Position numbers and translations under genes: made by a program
NCBI RefSeq assembly: GCF_000384475.1
Contig: NZ_ARWB01000001.1
Location: 2,832,176-2,896,175 of the forward strand
Direction of reading: 5' to 3'
Length of the DNA stretch: 64,000 nucleotides
DNA from: Methylopila sp. M107
GTDB taxonomy: Bacteria > Pseudomonadota > Alphaproteobacteria > Rhizobiales > Methylopilaceae
Part shown: positions 42,651 to 55,014 of the stretch, piece by piece
How positions within the stretch are numbered: the first letter of the stretch is position 1
Layout of the letters: the number at the start of each line of letters is the position of its first letter
Notes under the pieces: generated by a model
What the model saw: the letters and a program-made list of their open reading frames with translations, nothing else
The model's database searches: none
Told to the model about the DNA's origin: nothing

Positions 42651-43898
42651 ATGACCGCCCCCACCCACAACCTCGCGATCAACTCCCGCCGCCTTTGGGA
42701 CGCGATCCACGAGACGGCGGCCTTCGGCGGCACGCCGAAAGGCGGCGTGAAGAGGCTCACGCTTTCCGACGAGGACAAGCAGGTTCGCGACTGGTTCCGC
42801 GCCGCCTGCGAGGCGATCGGCTGCACGGTCGCGGTCGACGAGATGGGCGTGATGTACGCCCGCCGTCCGGGGCGCCGGAACGATCTCCCGCCGATCGCGC
42901 TCGGCAGCCACCTCGACACCCAGCCGACCGGCGGCAAGTTCGACGGGGTTCTGGGCGTGCTCGGCGGACTGGAGGCGCTGCGGACGCTGCACGACGCCGG
43001 ATACGAGACCAATGCGCCGATCGAGCTCGTGAACTGGACTAACGAGGAGGGCGCGCGCTTCGCCCCCGCAATGCTCGCCTCCGGCGTGTTCGCCGGAGCG
43101 CTCGAAAAGGAGTTCGCGCTGTCGCGCGCCGACCGGCAGGGCGCGCTGTTCGGCGAGGAGCTCGACCGCATCGGCTATCGTGGCGACGAGCCCTGCGGCG
43201 CGCGAAAGTTTTCCGCCTTCTTCGAGCTCCATATCGAGCAGGGCCCGATCCTCGAAGCCGAGGGCAAGACGGTCGGCGTCGTCACAGGCGTCCAGGGCAT
43301 CCGCTGGTTCGAGGTGACGCTGACGGGCCAAGACGCCCACACCGGCTCGACGCCGATGAACCTCCGCCGCAACGCGCTGCTCGGCGCCGCGCGGCTGATC
43401 GAAAAGGTCGACGCCATCGCCAAGGCGCGTCCGCCCGCCGTCGGCACGGTCGGGCTGATCGAGTCGAGGCCGAACTCGCGAAACGTCATCCCCGGCGAGG
43501 TGTTCTTCACCGTCGATTTCCGCCATGTCGACGACGCCGTGCTCGACGAGATGGAGGCCGAGTTCTTCGACGCCGTCGAGGAGGTCTCGCGCGAGCTGAA
43601 GCTCGAGGCCGACGCCAGGCGCGACTGGATGTCGGCGCCGGTCGCGTTCGACGAAGCTTGCGTCGCAGCCGTTCGCGAGGCGGCCGAGAACGCCGGCCAC
43701 GGCTGGCGCGAGATCGTGTCCGGTCCCGGCCATGACGCGGCATACGTCGCCCGCGTGGCCCCGACCTCGATGATCTTCGTGCCCTGCAAGGACGGCATCA
43801 GCCACAACGAGGCCGAAAGCTCGACGGAAGCAGAATGCGCCGCCGGCGCCCAGACCCTGCTCGACGCCGTCCTGATCTACGACCGGCGCTTCGCCTGA
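42651..43898 (+). CDS. Zn-dependent N-carbamoyl-amino-acid hydrolase (beta-ureidopropionase/allantoate amidohydrolase family)
   Basis: A 415-residue M20/M28-type amidase. Metal ligands: H and D in GSHLDTQPTGGKFDG, E in NEEGARF, H in FELHIEQGP and H in SHNEAESS. It belongs with AllC, HyuC and bacterial beta-ureidopropionases. With PreTA and HydA upstream, release of beta-alanine, CO2 and ammonia from N-carbamoyl-beta-alanine is the likely job; a carbamoyl amino acid from hydantoins is the alternative. Confidence 0.92.
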   Translation: MTAPTHNLAINSRRLWDAIHETAAFGGTPKGGVKRLTLSDEDKQVRDWFRAACEAIGCTVAVDEMGVMYARRPGRRNDLPPIALGSHLDTQPTGGKFDGVLGVLGGLEALRTLHDAGYETNAPIELVNWTNEEGARFAPAMLASGVFAGALEKEFALSRADRQGALFGEELDRIGYRGDEPCGARKFSAFFELHIEQGPILEAEGKTVGVVTGVQGIRWFEVTLTGQDAHTGSTPMNLRRNALLGAARLIEKVDAIAKARPPAVGTVGLIESRPNSRNVIPGEVFFTVDFRHVDDAVLDEMEAEFFDAVEEVSRELKLEADARRDWMSAPVAFDEACVAAVREAAENAGHGWREIVSGPGHDAAYVARVAPTSMIFVPCKDGISHNEAESSTEAECAAGAQTLLDAVLIYDRRFA

Positions 43899-43912
43899 AG
43901 GACTTTTTCGTC

Positions 43913-45069
43913 ATGCCCGTTCTGCCCGAAATCCTCGCTTTCGCGGACGACCTGACTCGCATCCGCCGCGACCTGCACGCCCATCCCGAAATCGGCTTCA
44001 CCGAGGTCCGCACCTCCCGGATCGTCGCCGAGGCGCTTGAGGCATATGGCGTCGAGGTGCATCGCGGGATCGGCGGCACCGGGGTCGTGGGGCTTCTGAG
44101 GGGCGAGGGCGGGCCGGGCCGGGCCATCGGGCTGCGCGCCGACATGGATGCGCTGCCGATCGTCGAGACCACCAATCTGCCCTTCCGGTCGCAGACCGAA
44201 GGGGTCAGCCATGCCTGCGGCCATGACGGCCACACCACGATGCTGCTCGGCGCCGCGCGCTATCTCGCGGCGAACCGAAGCTTTCCGGGGACGGCCGTGT
44301 TTATCTTCCAGCCCGCAGAGGAAGGGCTCGGCGGCGCGCGCGCGATGATCGGCGACGGCCTGTTCGAGCGCTTCCCGCTCGACGAGGTCTACGGGCTGCA
44401 CAACGATCCGCAGATCGCGCAGGGCGAGATTTCCGTCTTTCCCGGGCCGGCGATGGCGGCGGCGGACTTCTTCGACATCCGCGTCGTCGGGTCCGGAAGC
44501 CATGCCGCCATGCCTCAGATGTCGCGCGACCCGATCGTGGCGGCCGCAGCGCTTGTCCAGGCGCTGCAGTCGATCGTGGCCCGCAACGCGAACCCGTTCG
44601 AATCCCTCGTCCTTTCGGTCACACAGGTCCATGCCGGTTCCGCCTACAATGTGATCCCCGAGGATGCGACGCTGACCGGCACCATTCGCGGCTTCAAGCC
44701 GGAGATGATGGAGGTCGCGCGCAGGCGCATGCGCGAGATCTGCGACGGGATCGCGGCGGCGTATGCGGTCGAGGTCCGCCTCGAACTCCGCGAGACGTTC
44801 GACGTGCTGATCAACCACGAGGCTGAGACCGGCTTCATGGCGGAGGCCGCGCGCGACGTCGTCGGCGAGAGAAGCGTCATCACGGAGCCGCGCCCCATGA
44901 TGGGCTCGGAGGATTTCGCCGACATGCTGCGCAAGGCGCCGGGCGCATACGCCCGCGTCGGTCACGCCGGCGACCTGCCGCTGCACCATCCAGGCTTCAT
45001 CCTCGACGACGCCATCCTGCCCGTCGGCGCGAGCCTGCTGGCCCGGCTCGTGGAGCGGCGGCTCGCGGC

Positions 45070-45073
<4 letters not shown>
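43913..45073 (+). CDS. M20 family amidohydrolase (HipO-like)
   Basis: A 386-residue M20D carboxypeptidase/aminoacylase with the signature [12 protein letters not shown] at the start, metal-binding [24 protein letters not shown] and a final GSEDFADM. It hydrolyses N-acyl or related amide bonds of amino acids. It follows the carbamoylase by 14 bases and probably ends the operon. It overlaps the end of the convergent copA gene by four bases. Confidence 0.92.
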
Positions 45074-47442
<2,369 letters not shown>

Positions 47443-47455
47443 ATCTCGCCTCCAT

Positions 47456-47472
47456 ATACCCCATAAGGGTAT
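47456..47472. promoter_or_regulatory. CsoR operator upstream of copA
   Basis: ATACCC (47456-47461) and GGGTAT (47467-47472) with a 5-base spacer. The arms TACCC/GGGTA and the spacer length equal those of the csoR site. It ends 14 bases before the copA start on the minus strand. Confidence 0.78.
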
Positions 47473-47590
47473 TAGCGCGCGGCGCATGCCGCAAGGGCTG
47501 CCGATCGAGCCGGCGCTCCCGCGCGGCGGCGAGCAAAAAAGGGCGCGACTGTCGATGACAGCAAAAATTCAAGAAATATCAGAGAAATAT

Positions 47591-47596
47591 TATAAT
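47591..47596 (+). promoter_or_regulatory. Candidate -10 box in an AT-rich promoter region
   Basis: TATAAT at 47591-47596, in an AT-rich tract (about 47531-47625) that stands out from the GC-rich surroundings. A weak -35 (TTCAAG) lies 17 bases upstream. The response regulator gene starts 89 bases downstream. Confidence 0.45.
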
Positions 47597-47684
47597 GAAC
47601 ATAATAAGATAAATGAATAGCACGTACTTTTGTCTCACTGTTGTAGTGCTTGCCAATAAGTTCGAAGCAAATGATCGTCGCTCC

Positions 47685-48392
47685 ATGGCGATCGTCGTTA
47701 TCCAGCAGCGCGCCGCGGGGCGCGCCACTCTCGCGAAGGCGCTCGCGGCGGAAGGGTTTCAAGTTCAGGCGGGCGCGCATGTCGATGAGGTGCGCGCCGC
47801 GACGCTCGTTCTGCTGGCAGCGAGCGTCGCGGACGCCGGCGTGCTCTCGTCAATCGGCGCGCTTCGCCTGCGTCACCCCGAGGCGATCGTGCTCGTCGCG
47901 ACCGACCATGACAGTTTTGAGGAGCGGCTCGCCTGCTATGAGGCCGGCGCAGACGATTGCCTGCCTGGGCCCTATCGGCTCGACGAGGTTTCGGCGAAGC
48001 TCCGAGCCTGGCAGCGCCGCCGCTCGGGCGCCTCGGTCTATTCTCTGCTGCCGACCGGCGACGCGACCGTCGACACCGGCGCGCTCGAGCTCAAGGTCGG
48101 GCCGCGCAGCCAGAGCCTGACCAAGCGCGAGGCGGAGCTGCTCGCGATCCTGGCCCGCGCGGACGGCGCGCCGGTGCCGCGCGAGCGCGTGCTGCGCGAG
48201 GCCTGGGGAGGGCCCGCCTGGATGACCAACAATTCGGTCGACGTCTATGTCGGCTATGTGCGGCGTAAGCTCGACCTGCTGGATTCCGACGTGACGGTGA
48301 AGACGGTGAGGGGCCTCGGCTTCCAACTCTCCCGCCGCAAGGCCCGCCGCTCATCCGCGCCGCCGCCGCTGCGGGCGGGAACGTCGGGCTAA
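47685..48392 (+). CDS. OmpR-type response regulator with degenerate receiver
   Basis: A 235-residue protein with receiver-like (1-115) and winged-helix (about 130-222, SLTKREAELLAILARADGAPV...VYVGYVRRKLD...VRGLGFQL) domains. The residues needed for phosphorylation are lost: the acidic pair is QQ (7-8), the acceptor Asp is A45 (LVLLAAS), and the conserved Lys is replaced by Gly in LPGPY. It is therefore a pseudo-receiver regulator, and no histidine kinase is nearby. The frame is open to 47613, but the extra residues do not fit the fold, so the ATG at 47685 is used. Target genes are unknown. Confidence 0.85.
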   Translation: MAIVVIQQRAAGRATLAKALAAEGFQVQAGAHVDEVRAATLVLLAASVADAGVLSSIGALRLRHPEAIVLVATDHDSFEERLACYEAGADDCLPGPYRLDEVSAKLRAWQRRRSGASVYSLLPTGDATVDTGALELKVGPRSQSLTKREAELLAILARADGAPVPRERVLREAWGGPAWMTNNSVDVYVGYVRRKLDLLDSDVTVKTVRGLGFQLSRRKARRSSAPPPLRAGTSG

Positions 48393-48401
48393 GATTGCGC
48401 C

Positions 48402-48443
48402 GCCCTGGATTCTCCCCCGCTGCGGGGAGGCGGAATCCAGGGC
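48402..48443. terminator. Hairpin after the response regulator gene
   Basis: GCCCTGGATTC (48402-48412) and GAATCCAGGGC (48433-48443) form a perfect 11-base stem. Inside it TCCCC and GGGGA form a second stem. No T-run follows, so it may be a REP-type element or a structured leader of cobF rather than a classic terminator. Confidence 0.45.
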
Positions 48444-48500
48444 GCCATCCTGTGCGAAAACACGCTAGAAGCCGCCCGCGATCCTCGTGCGGAGCCGGCC

Positions 48501-49262
48501 TTGCCCAAAACGATCCTGATCATCGGCATAGGGCCGGGCGATCCCGACCAGATCACCATCCAGGCCGTCAATGCGCTGAATCGGCTCGACGTCGTGTTCC
48601 TGATGGACAAAGGCGCGGCCAAGGACAGCCTGATCGAGCATCGTCGCGAGATCCTGCGCCGCCATGCGCCGGACAGGGAAATCCGCTTCGTCGAAGCGCC
48701 GATTCCCGAACGCGATCGCGACGCGGGCGACTACCGTGCGGCGGTGGAAGACCTCAACGCCCGCAAGGGCGACGTGTTCGAAACGATGATCGCGACCGGG
48801 CTGAGCGAAGGCGAGACCGGCGGCATCCTCGTCTGGGGCGACCCCGCGCTCTACGACAGCACGGTGCGAATCGTGGAGGAGATCGCGCAGAGCGGCCGCC
48901 ACGAGATCGAGTGGGAGGTCATTCCGGGGATCTCGTCAATCCAGACGCTCGCCGCAAAGCATCGCACGACGCTGAACCGCATCGGCCGCTCGATCGAGAT
49001 CACGACCGGCAGGCGCCTGCGCGAGGCCGTGCCGGAGGCCGACAGCGTCGTGGTGATGCTCGACGCCGAGAACTCGTTCGGCGCGATCGAGGATCCACAA
49101 GACTGGGAGATTTTCTGGGGCGCCTATGTCGGCGCTGCGGAGCAGATTCTGATCGCCGGCGCGCTCGACGAGGTTTCGGACGAAATCGTCCGCCGCCGCG
49201 CCGAGGCGCGGGAGCGGTACGGCTGGATGATGGACAGCTATATTTTGCGGAAGCAGGGCTGA
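48501..49262 (+). CDS. cobF: Precorrin-6A synthase (deacetylating), CobF
   Basis: A 253-residue tetrapyrrole methylase. The start KTILIIGIGPGDPDQITIQAV is typical of CobF, as are GILVWGDPALYDST and a VIPGISSIQTLAA loop. CobF methylates C-1 of precorrin-5 and releases acetate in the aerobic cobalamin pathway. A TTG start at 48501 is chosen. No other cob gene is in the window, so it is separated from the rest of the pathway. Confidence 0.9.
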   Translation: MPKTILIIGIGPGDPDQITIQAVNALNRLDVVFLMDKGAAKDSLIEHRREILRRHAPDREIRFVEAPIPERDRDAGDYRAAVEDLNARKGDVFETMIATGLSEGETGGILVWGDPALYDSTVRIVEEIAQSGRHEIEWEVIPGISSIQTLAAKHRTTLNRIGRSIEITTGRRLREAVPEADSVVVMLDAENSFGAIEDPQDWEIFWGAYVGAAEQILIAGALDEVSDEIVRRRAEARERYGWMMDSYILRKQG

Positions 49263-49359
49263 CGATCTCAGTCGCACGAGCCGTGTCGATCAATGCGGGC
49301 TCTGGTCGGTCGGGCTTGCGGGCCTAAATCACGGCCTCCTCAACCGCCTGAGCGCCCCC

Positions 49360-50466
49360 ATGCCAAAGCCAGTCCTCTTCACGCCGTTCCGCGTCGGCGC
49401 CGTAGCGCTTGAGAACCGCATCGTCATCGCGCCGATGTGCCAATACTCGGCCGAAGAGGGCCGCATGACCGACTGGCACGAGATCCATCTCGGCCAGCTC
49501 GCTCTTTCGGGGGCGGGGCTGCTCACCATCGAGGCGACCGGCGTCGAGCCCGAAGGGCGTATCACCTACGCCGATGTCGGCCTCTATGACGACGCGACCG
49601 AGGCCGCGATGGCCAAGGTCCTGGCAAGCGTGCGGCGCTGGTCGGACATGCCGATCGCGATCCAGCTGGCGCATGCGGGCCGCAAGGCCTCGACCGAAAA
49701 GCCGTGGCTCGGCGGCGCCCAGATCGCGCCCGACGCGCGACACGGCTGGCGGACCTTCGCGCCGTCGGCGGTTCCTTTCGCGGAAGGTGAGGCCGCGCCC
49801 GAGGCGCTCGACGCCGCCGGCCTTGCGCGGGTCCGCGAAGCCTTCGTCGCGGCGGCGAAGCGCGCGGCGCGGCTAAGGCTCGACGCGGTGCAGCTTCACG
49901 GCGCGCATGGCTACCTGCTCCACCAGTTCCTGTCGCCGCTCTCCAACCGCCGCGACGACGCCTATGGCGGCACGCTCGAAAACCGCATGCGGTTCCCGCT
50001 CGAAGTGTTCGACGCGGTGCGGGCGGCGTTCCCGGCGGAGAAGCCCGTGACGATGCGCGTGTCCGGTACTGACTGGGTCGAGGGCGGCTGGGACGTCGAG
50101 CAGACTGTCGCCTTCGCCAAAGAGCTGGAGGCGCGCGGTTGCGCCGGGATCCACGTGTCGAGCGGCGGCCTTCATCCGGCGCAGAAGATTCCTGCGGGCC
50201 CGAACTATCAGGTGCCGCTCGCCCGCGCGGTGAAGCAAGCCGTGTCGATTCCGGTGATCGCGGTCGGGCTGATCACAGCGCCCGAGCAGGCCGAGGCGAT
50301 CGTGGCGACCGGAGACGCCGACCTGATCGCGCTCGCCCGCACCATTCTATACGACCCGCGCTGGCCCTGGCACGCGGCGGCGGCGCTCGGCGGCCAGGTC
50401 CGCGCCGCTCCGCAATATCTGCGCTGCCAGCCGGCGCAGTTCAGGGATCTGTTCGTGAAGGACTGA
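49360..50466 (+). CDS. NADH:flavin oxidoreductase / Old Yellow Enzyme (YqjM-like)
   Basis: A 368-residue FMN TIM-barrel enzyme. It has the YqjM-type PMCQYS with the regulatory Cys, QLAHAGRKAS, the substrate-binding QLHGAHGYLLHQFLSPLSNRR and the FMN-binding end IAVGLITAPEQAEAI. Such enzymes reduce activated C=C bonds of enones, quinones or nitro compounds with NAD(P)H. It stands alone; no partner is implied by the context. Confidence 0.93.
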   Translation: MPKPVLFTPFRVGAVALENRIVIAPMCQYSAEEGRMTDWHEIHLGQLALSGAGLLTIEATGVEPEGRITYADVGLYDDATEAAMAKVLASVRRWSDMPIAIQLAHAGRKASTEKPWLGGAQIAPDARHGWRTFAPSAVPFAEGEAAPEALDAAGLARVREAFVAAAKRAARLRLDAVQLHGAHGYLLHQFLSPLSNRRDDAYGGTLENRMRFPLEVFDAVRAAFPAEKPVTMRVSGTDWVEGGWDVEQTVAFAKELEARGCAGIHVSSGGLHPAQKIPAGPNYQVPLARAVKQAVSIPVIAVGLITAPEQAEAIVATGDADLIALARTILYDPRWPWHAAAALGGQVRAAPQYLRCQPAQFRDLFVKD

Positions 50467-50514
50467 GCCCGACGGCGGCGCGGCCGGCCATGCCGGGCGC
50501 AGGGCCGGCGACGT

Positions 50515-50874
50515 TCAGCCCCGGAGGCCTTCCGCGAGGTTGCGGTTGATGTTGATCAGAGCGGTGAGCTGTTCGGCCACCGGATTGATCTCCATCGCGC
50601 TCGATCGGCGCAACGCGAACATCGCGACCTTCTTCAGGTTCAGCTTGGTCGCCGGATCGAGCGGGTTTTCCGGGCGGTTCACCGCGCTGAAAAACACCGT
50701 CCAGAGCTTGCGGTTGAAGGTGGCGGCCTCCCGCGCGGCGGTGCGGTCGAAGGGCTCTGTGGTCTGGACGGCTGCGAAGCGCGCCGCGGCTCTCAGGAGA
50801 AGCTGGGCGTCCCGCTCACGCGGATTCGCCGTCGTCTGCGCCATCCGCGCGTAGGCCTGCGCCCCGTGATGCAT
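50515..50874 (-). CDS. flaF: Flagellin synthesis regulator FlaF
   Basis: A 119-residue protein with the FlaF pattern: HGAQAYARMAQTTANPRERDAQLL at the start, FNRKLWTVFFSAV in the middle and NPVAEQLTALININRNLAEGLRG at the end. FlaF promotes flagellin translation and assembly and acts against FlbT in alphaproteobacteria. It overlaps flbT by 59 bases; the alternative ATG at 50844 would shorten but not remove the overlap and would lose the conserved start. Confidence 0.9.
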   Translation of the reverse strand: MHHGAQAYARMAQTTANPRERDAQLLLRAAARFAAVQTTEPFDRTAAREAATFNRKLWTVFFSAVNRPENPLDPATKLNLKKVAMFALRRSSAMEINPVAEQLTALININRNLAEGLRG

Positions 50875-51250
50875 GGTCGAAGATACTCGCCTCGTGCGCG
50901 ATCAACTTTCGCGCCTCACGAAACGCTTTGTAGAGTTGGCCGGTTAAAACGCAGTTAGTCATCTGGTCGACAATTGAGGCACTGCTGGGCGCGGCCTTCA
51001 TGAGGTCGCGCGTGAGCGAGGTGAAGGCGGGCAGCAGCGTGTCGGCGGAGCCCGCGAGATACATCATCTGGACCACGTAAGCGATGCGCTTGGCCGGCGT
51101 GTCGGCGTCGGTCTCCTTGAGGATGTCGCGCTCGCGCAGCACCGGCTCCTGGCCGTCGATCAGAAGCGAGGTGCGGATCTGGCCGTTGGTGACGACCGAC
51201 CGGCCGATGACGATGCGCTCGCCGGGCTTCAGTTCGACCTTCAGCGTCAT
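50816..51250 (-). CDS. flbT: Flagellin translation repressor FlbT
   Basis: A 144-residue FlbT. The start KVELKPGERIVIGRSVVTNGQIRTSLLIDG is typical, followed by PAKRIAYVVQMMYLAG and a helical C terminus (YKAFREARKLI). FlbT binds flagellin mRNA and lowers its stability. The frame is open far upstream on the minus strand, but the ATG at 51250 gives the family start. No flagellin or other flagellar gene is in the window. Confidence 0.92.
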   Translation of the reverse strand: MTLKVELKPGERIVIGRSVVTNGQIRTSLLIDGQEPVLRERDILKETDADTPAKRIAYVVQMMYLAGSADTLLPAFTSLTRDLMKAAPSSASIVDQMTNCVLTGQLYKAFREARKLIAHEASIFDHASRGAGLRADGADDGESA

Positions 51251-51263
51251 GGGGTCTTCTTTC

Positions 51264-51386
51264 CCCCTGTCCCGCTTGCGGGAGAGGGCCGGGGTAAGGG
51301 ATGCGGTTCGAACGGGAAAGCGCCGGAGCGCCGATCGAGCGAACGCCCTCCCATCCTTACCTTCTCCGTCGCGCGGGAGAAGGGGC
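51264..51386. repeat. REP-like palindrome between flbT and the acyl-CoA dehydrogenase gene
   Basis: The left part CCCCCTGTCCCGCTTGCGGG...GGGGTAAGGG pairs with CCCTCCCATCCTTACC...GCGGGAGAAGGGG at the right. It lies between divergent genes and therefore near both promoters. Confidence 0.6.
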
Positions 51387-51493
51387 GGCGACGTCGCGCC
51401 GCACGAAACACCGGACGATTCAGACGAAAATCCCATGGCCGCGGCGACGGTCAGGCCTAAGCCCTTTGCGACGCCTCTTCGCAAGGAGCCCGC

Positions 51494-52723
51494 ATGCCGA
51501 AGCCCGACGCCCGCATGGACCCGCAGCCGCCGACCCTGCCGTCGCCTTGGGCGACTGATGCGCGCGTCAAGCTGATGGAGGAGGCGCGGGCGTTCGCGCG
51601 CGACGTCGTGCTGCCGATCGCGGACAGGCTCGACCCGAAGAAGGGCGAGATGCCGCGATCGCTGGTTCAGAAGATGGCGAAGAAGGGCTGGTTCGGCATC
51701 ACGCTCCCGGCCGAGCACGGCGGCATGGGGCTCGGCGTGTTCGAGTACTGCCTCGTCTCCGAGGAGCTCGCGCGGGCGTGGCTCTCGGTCGGGTCGATCC
51801 TGGCGCGGGGGCAGGGGCTCGGAACGCAGACCATCGACGACGAACGCCGCCTGGGTCTCTTGAAGAAGTCCGCGCGCGGCGAATGGATCGGGTCGATCTC
51901 GCTGTCGGAGCCGACTGCGGGCTCGGACCTCGCGGGCGTGAAGACGCGCGCCGTGCGCGACGGCGACGACTGGGTGCTGACCGGCACCAAACGCTGGGCG
52001 GGTTTTGCGAAAGGCGCCGACTTCATCGAAGTGCTGGCCCGCACCCGCGAGCCGAGACAAGGCGAGCCGCGCTCGGCGGGGCTGGAGCCGTTCCTCGTCG
52101 TCAAGAAGCCCGGCACGTTCCCGAAGGGCGTGAAGGGCAAGGTCATCGACAAGATCGGCTATCACGGCTTCCTCACCTTCGAGCTCGAGCTCGATGGCGT
52201 GCGGGTGCCCGAGAGCGACCGGCTGACGGGGCTCTACGGCGACGAGGGCGCGGACGCCGACAGCGGCGGCTTCGCCTCTGTCCAGCGCGGCCTCAACATC
52301 GCGCGGGTGCACACGGCGGCGCGGGCGGTCGGCGTCGCGCGCGCGGCGGTCGAGGACTGCCAGCTTTACCTGCAGGAGCGCGAGCAGTTCGGCCACCCGA
52401 TCGGCGACTTCCAGGCGCTGCGCTTCGCGCTCGCCGAGATGGCCGCGGAGGTGAATCAGGCGCGCGCCTTCTGGCGGCAGGTCGCGCATCTGCTCGACCA
52501 GGGAGAGCCGGCCGAGAGCGAAAGCGCGATGGTGAAGCTGCTCGCGACCGAGATGGCCGTTAAGGTGACCAACCAGGCGATGCAGCTTCACGGCGGCAAC
52601 GGCTACACCACCGAGCGCCGCGTCGAGCGCTACTGGCGCGACGCGCGGCTAACCACGATCTTCGAAGGCACCAGCGAGATCCAGAAGCGCATCATTTCGG
52701 ACAGGATGCTGCCGCGGGCGTGA
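51494..52723 (+). CDS. Acyl-CoA dehydrogenase
   Basis: A 409-residue flavoenzyme. It has the N-terminal helical domain, the central SLSEPTAGSDLAGVKTRAVRDGDDWVLTGTKRWAGFA in consecutive short motifs, and a C-terminal GGNGYTTERRVERYWRDAR...IFEGTSEIQ with the Glu near the catalytic position. It oxidises an acyl-CoA at the alpha-beta bond and passes electrons to ETF. No beta-oxidation partner genes are adjacent, so chain length is open. Confidence 0.93.
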   Translation: MPKPDARMDPQPPTLPSPWATDARVKLMEEARAFARDVVLPIADRLDPKKGEMPRSLVQKMAKKGWFGITLPAEHGGMGLGVFEYCLVSEELARAWLSVGSILARGQGLGTQTIDDERRLGLLKKSARGEWIGSISLSEPTAGSDLAGVKTRAVRDGDDWVLTGTKRWAGFAKGADFIEVLARTREPRQGEPRSAGLEPFLVVKKPGTFPKGVKGKVIDKIGYHGFLTFELELDGVRVPESDRLTGLYGDEGADADSGGFASVQRGLNIARVHTAARAVGVARAAVEDCQLYLQEREQFGHPIGDFQALRFALAEMAAEVNQARAFWRQVAHLLDQGEPAESESAMVKLLATEMAVKVTNQAMQLHGGNGYTTERRVERYWRDARLTTIFEGTSEIQKRIISDRMLPRA

Positions 52724-52737
52724 GTATGATCCGAGTA

Positions 52738-52815
52738 GTCATTGCCGGGCTTGACCCGGCAATCCATCACCCTTGCTGAAGACCGATGGATGCCCCGATC
52801 AAGGCCGGGCATGAC
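52738..52815. repeat. REP-like palindrome after the acyl-CoA dehydrogenase gene
   Basis: Begins GTCATTGCCGGGCTTGACC and ends AAGGCCGGGCATGAC. The inner TTGCCGGG and CCCGGCAA form a first hairpin. Same family as 37321-37416. Confidence 0.7.
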
Positions 52816-52851
52816 GGCGGCGCTTCTATCCGAAATGAACCGCCGTAAGTG

Positions 52852-53481
52852 TCAGAAAAACCTCGCGAACGTGTGATACAGCAGCCCGATCGCCAGGAAC
52901 ACGAGCGCGACGCCCATCGCGTTGAACCTGCCCTCCTGACCAGACGCGATGCCGATCTTGATCTGTTCTTGCGCAAGCGCGACCGCCTCGTCGGTCGTCT
53001 TGGGCTTTTTTGGAAAGGGCGATTCGCGCCACCTGTACTGCGCGGGCGACATCTTTCGATTGTCGTCGATCAGCGACAGCGCCCCGGCCGTTACGAAGAC
53101 AAAAGCCCCCACCGCGACATCCTGCCAGAAATCGCACCTCGACCACAGCATGGCTCCGCCTGCGGCGAGGCTCGCCACGACAAAAGCTCGCAGGGACGTC
53201 CACTTCCTTCTGTACCAAGCAGCCTCGTACGCATCTTCGGGCGCCGCGGTCCCGTGCCGATCGGGATCGCTGCGTGATTTGTCCTGCGCAGACCATATTC
53301 TCGGCCCGGCGTCGACCAGAGCGAGCGCTCCAATGGCCGGGAAGGCGACCAGTAAGATCAGGCCCCCGAGCGCCAGGTTCTGCCAGAAGCCGCCCTTGGC
53401 CGCGAACATGCCGATGACGGCCAAGCCGCCGACGAGGACCGTCACTTCGAAGATCGCCCACCTTGGTCCGTTCTCGCTCAT
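52852..53481 (-). CDS. Membrane protein with an internal repeat
   Basis: A 209-residue protein with about five hydrophobic helices in two similar pairs and a single C-terminal helix (GVALVFLAIGLLYHTF). FWQNLALGGLILL in the first half corresponds to FWQDVAVGAFVFV in the second, each followed by GA(L)LxLxD, so the gene arose by internal duplication. I do not recognise the family. GGAGG five bases before the ATG at 53481 decides the start. Confidence 0.6.
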   Translation of the reverse strand: MSENGPRWAIFEVTVLVGGLAVIGMFAAKGGFWQNLALGGLILLVAFPAIGALALVDAGPRIWSAQDKSRSDPDRHGTAAPEDAYEAAWYRRKWTSLRAFVVASLAAGGAMLWSRCDFWQDVAVGAFVFVTAGALSLIDDNRKMSPAQYRWRESPFPKKPKTTDEAVALAQEQIKIGIASGQEGRFNAMGVALVFLAIGLLYHTFARFF

Positions 53482-54837
<1,356 letters not shown>

Positions 54838-55014
54838 CGCGGTGCGGCGGCGCGAAGGCTTGTGGACGCCGCACCGGGCGCCTCCGTCCTTCGCCGCCTT
54901 TACCGTTCGCGTGTAAAAATTCCACTGTTTACGCGCACACTTATCCTTCACGCCCACGAAAATACGCGCTGCTAGCGTCGCCTGACGGCTCTCTTGAGAA
55001 GGAAGCAGGCGGCG

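Noticed and set aside
48393-48500. Cobalamin riboswitch upstream of cobF
   Set aside because: The region is too short and holds only a simple nested hairpin; no B12-box-like sequence is seen.
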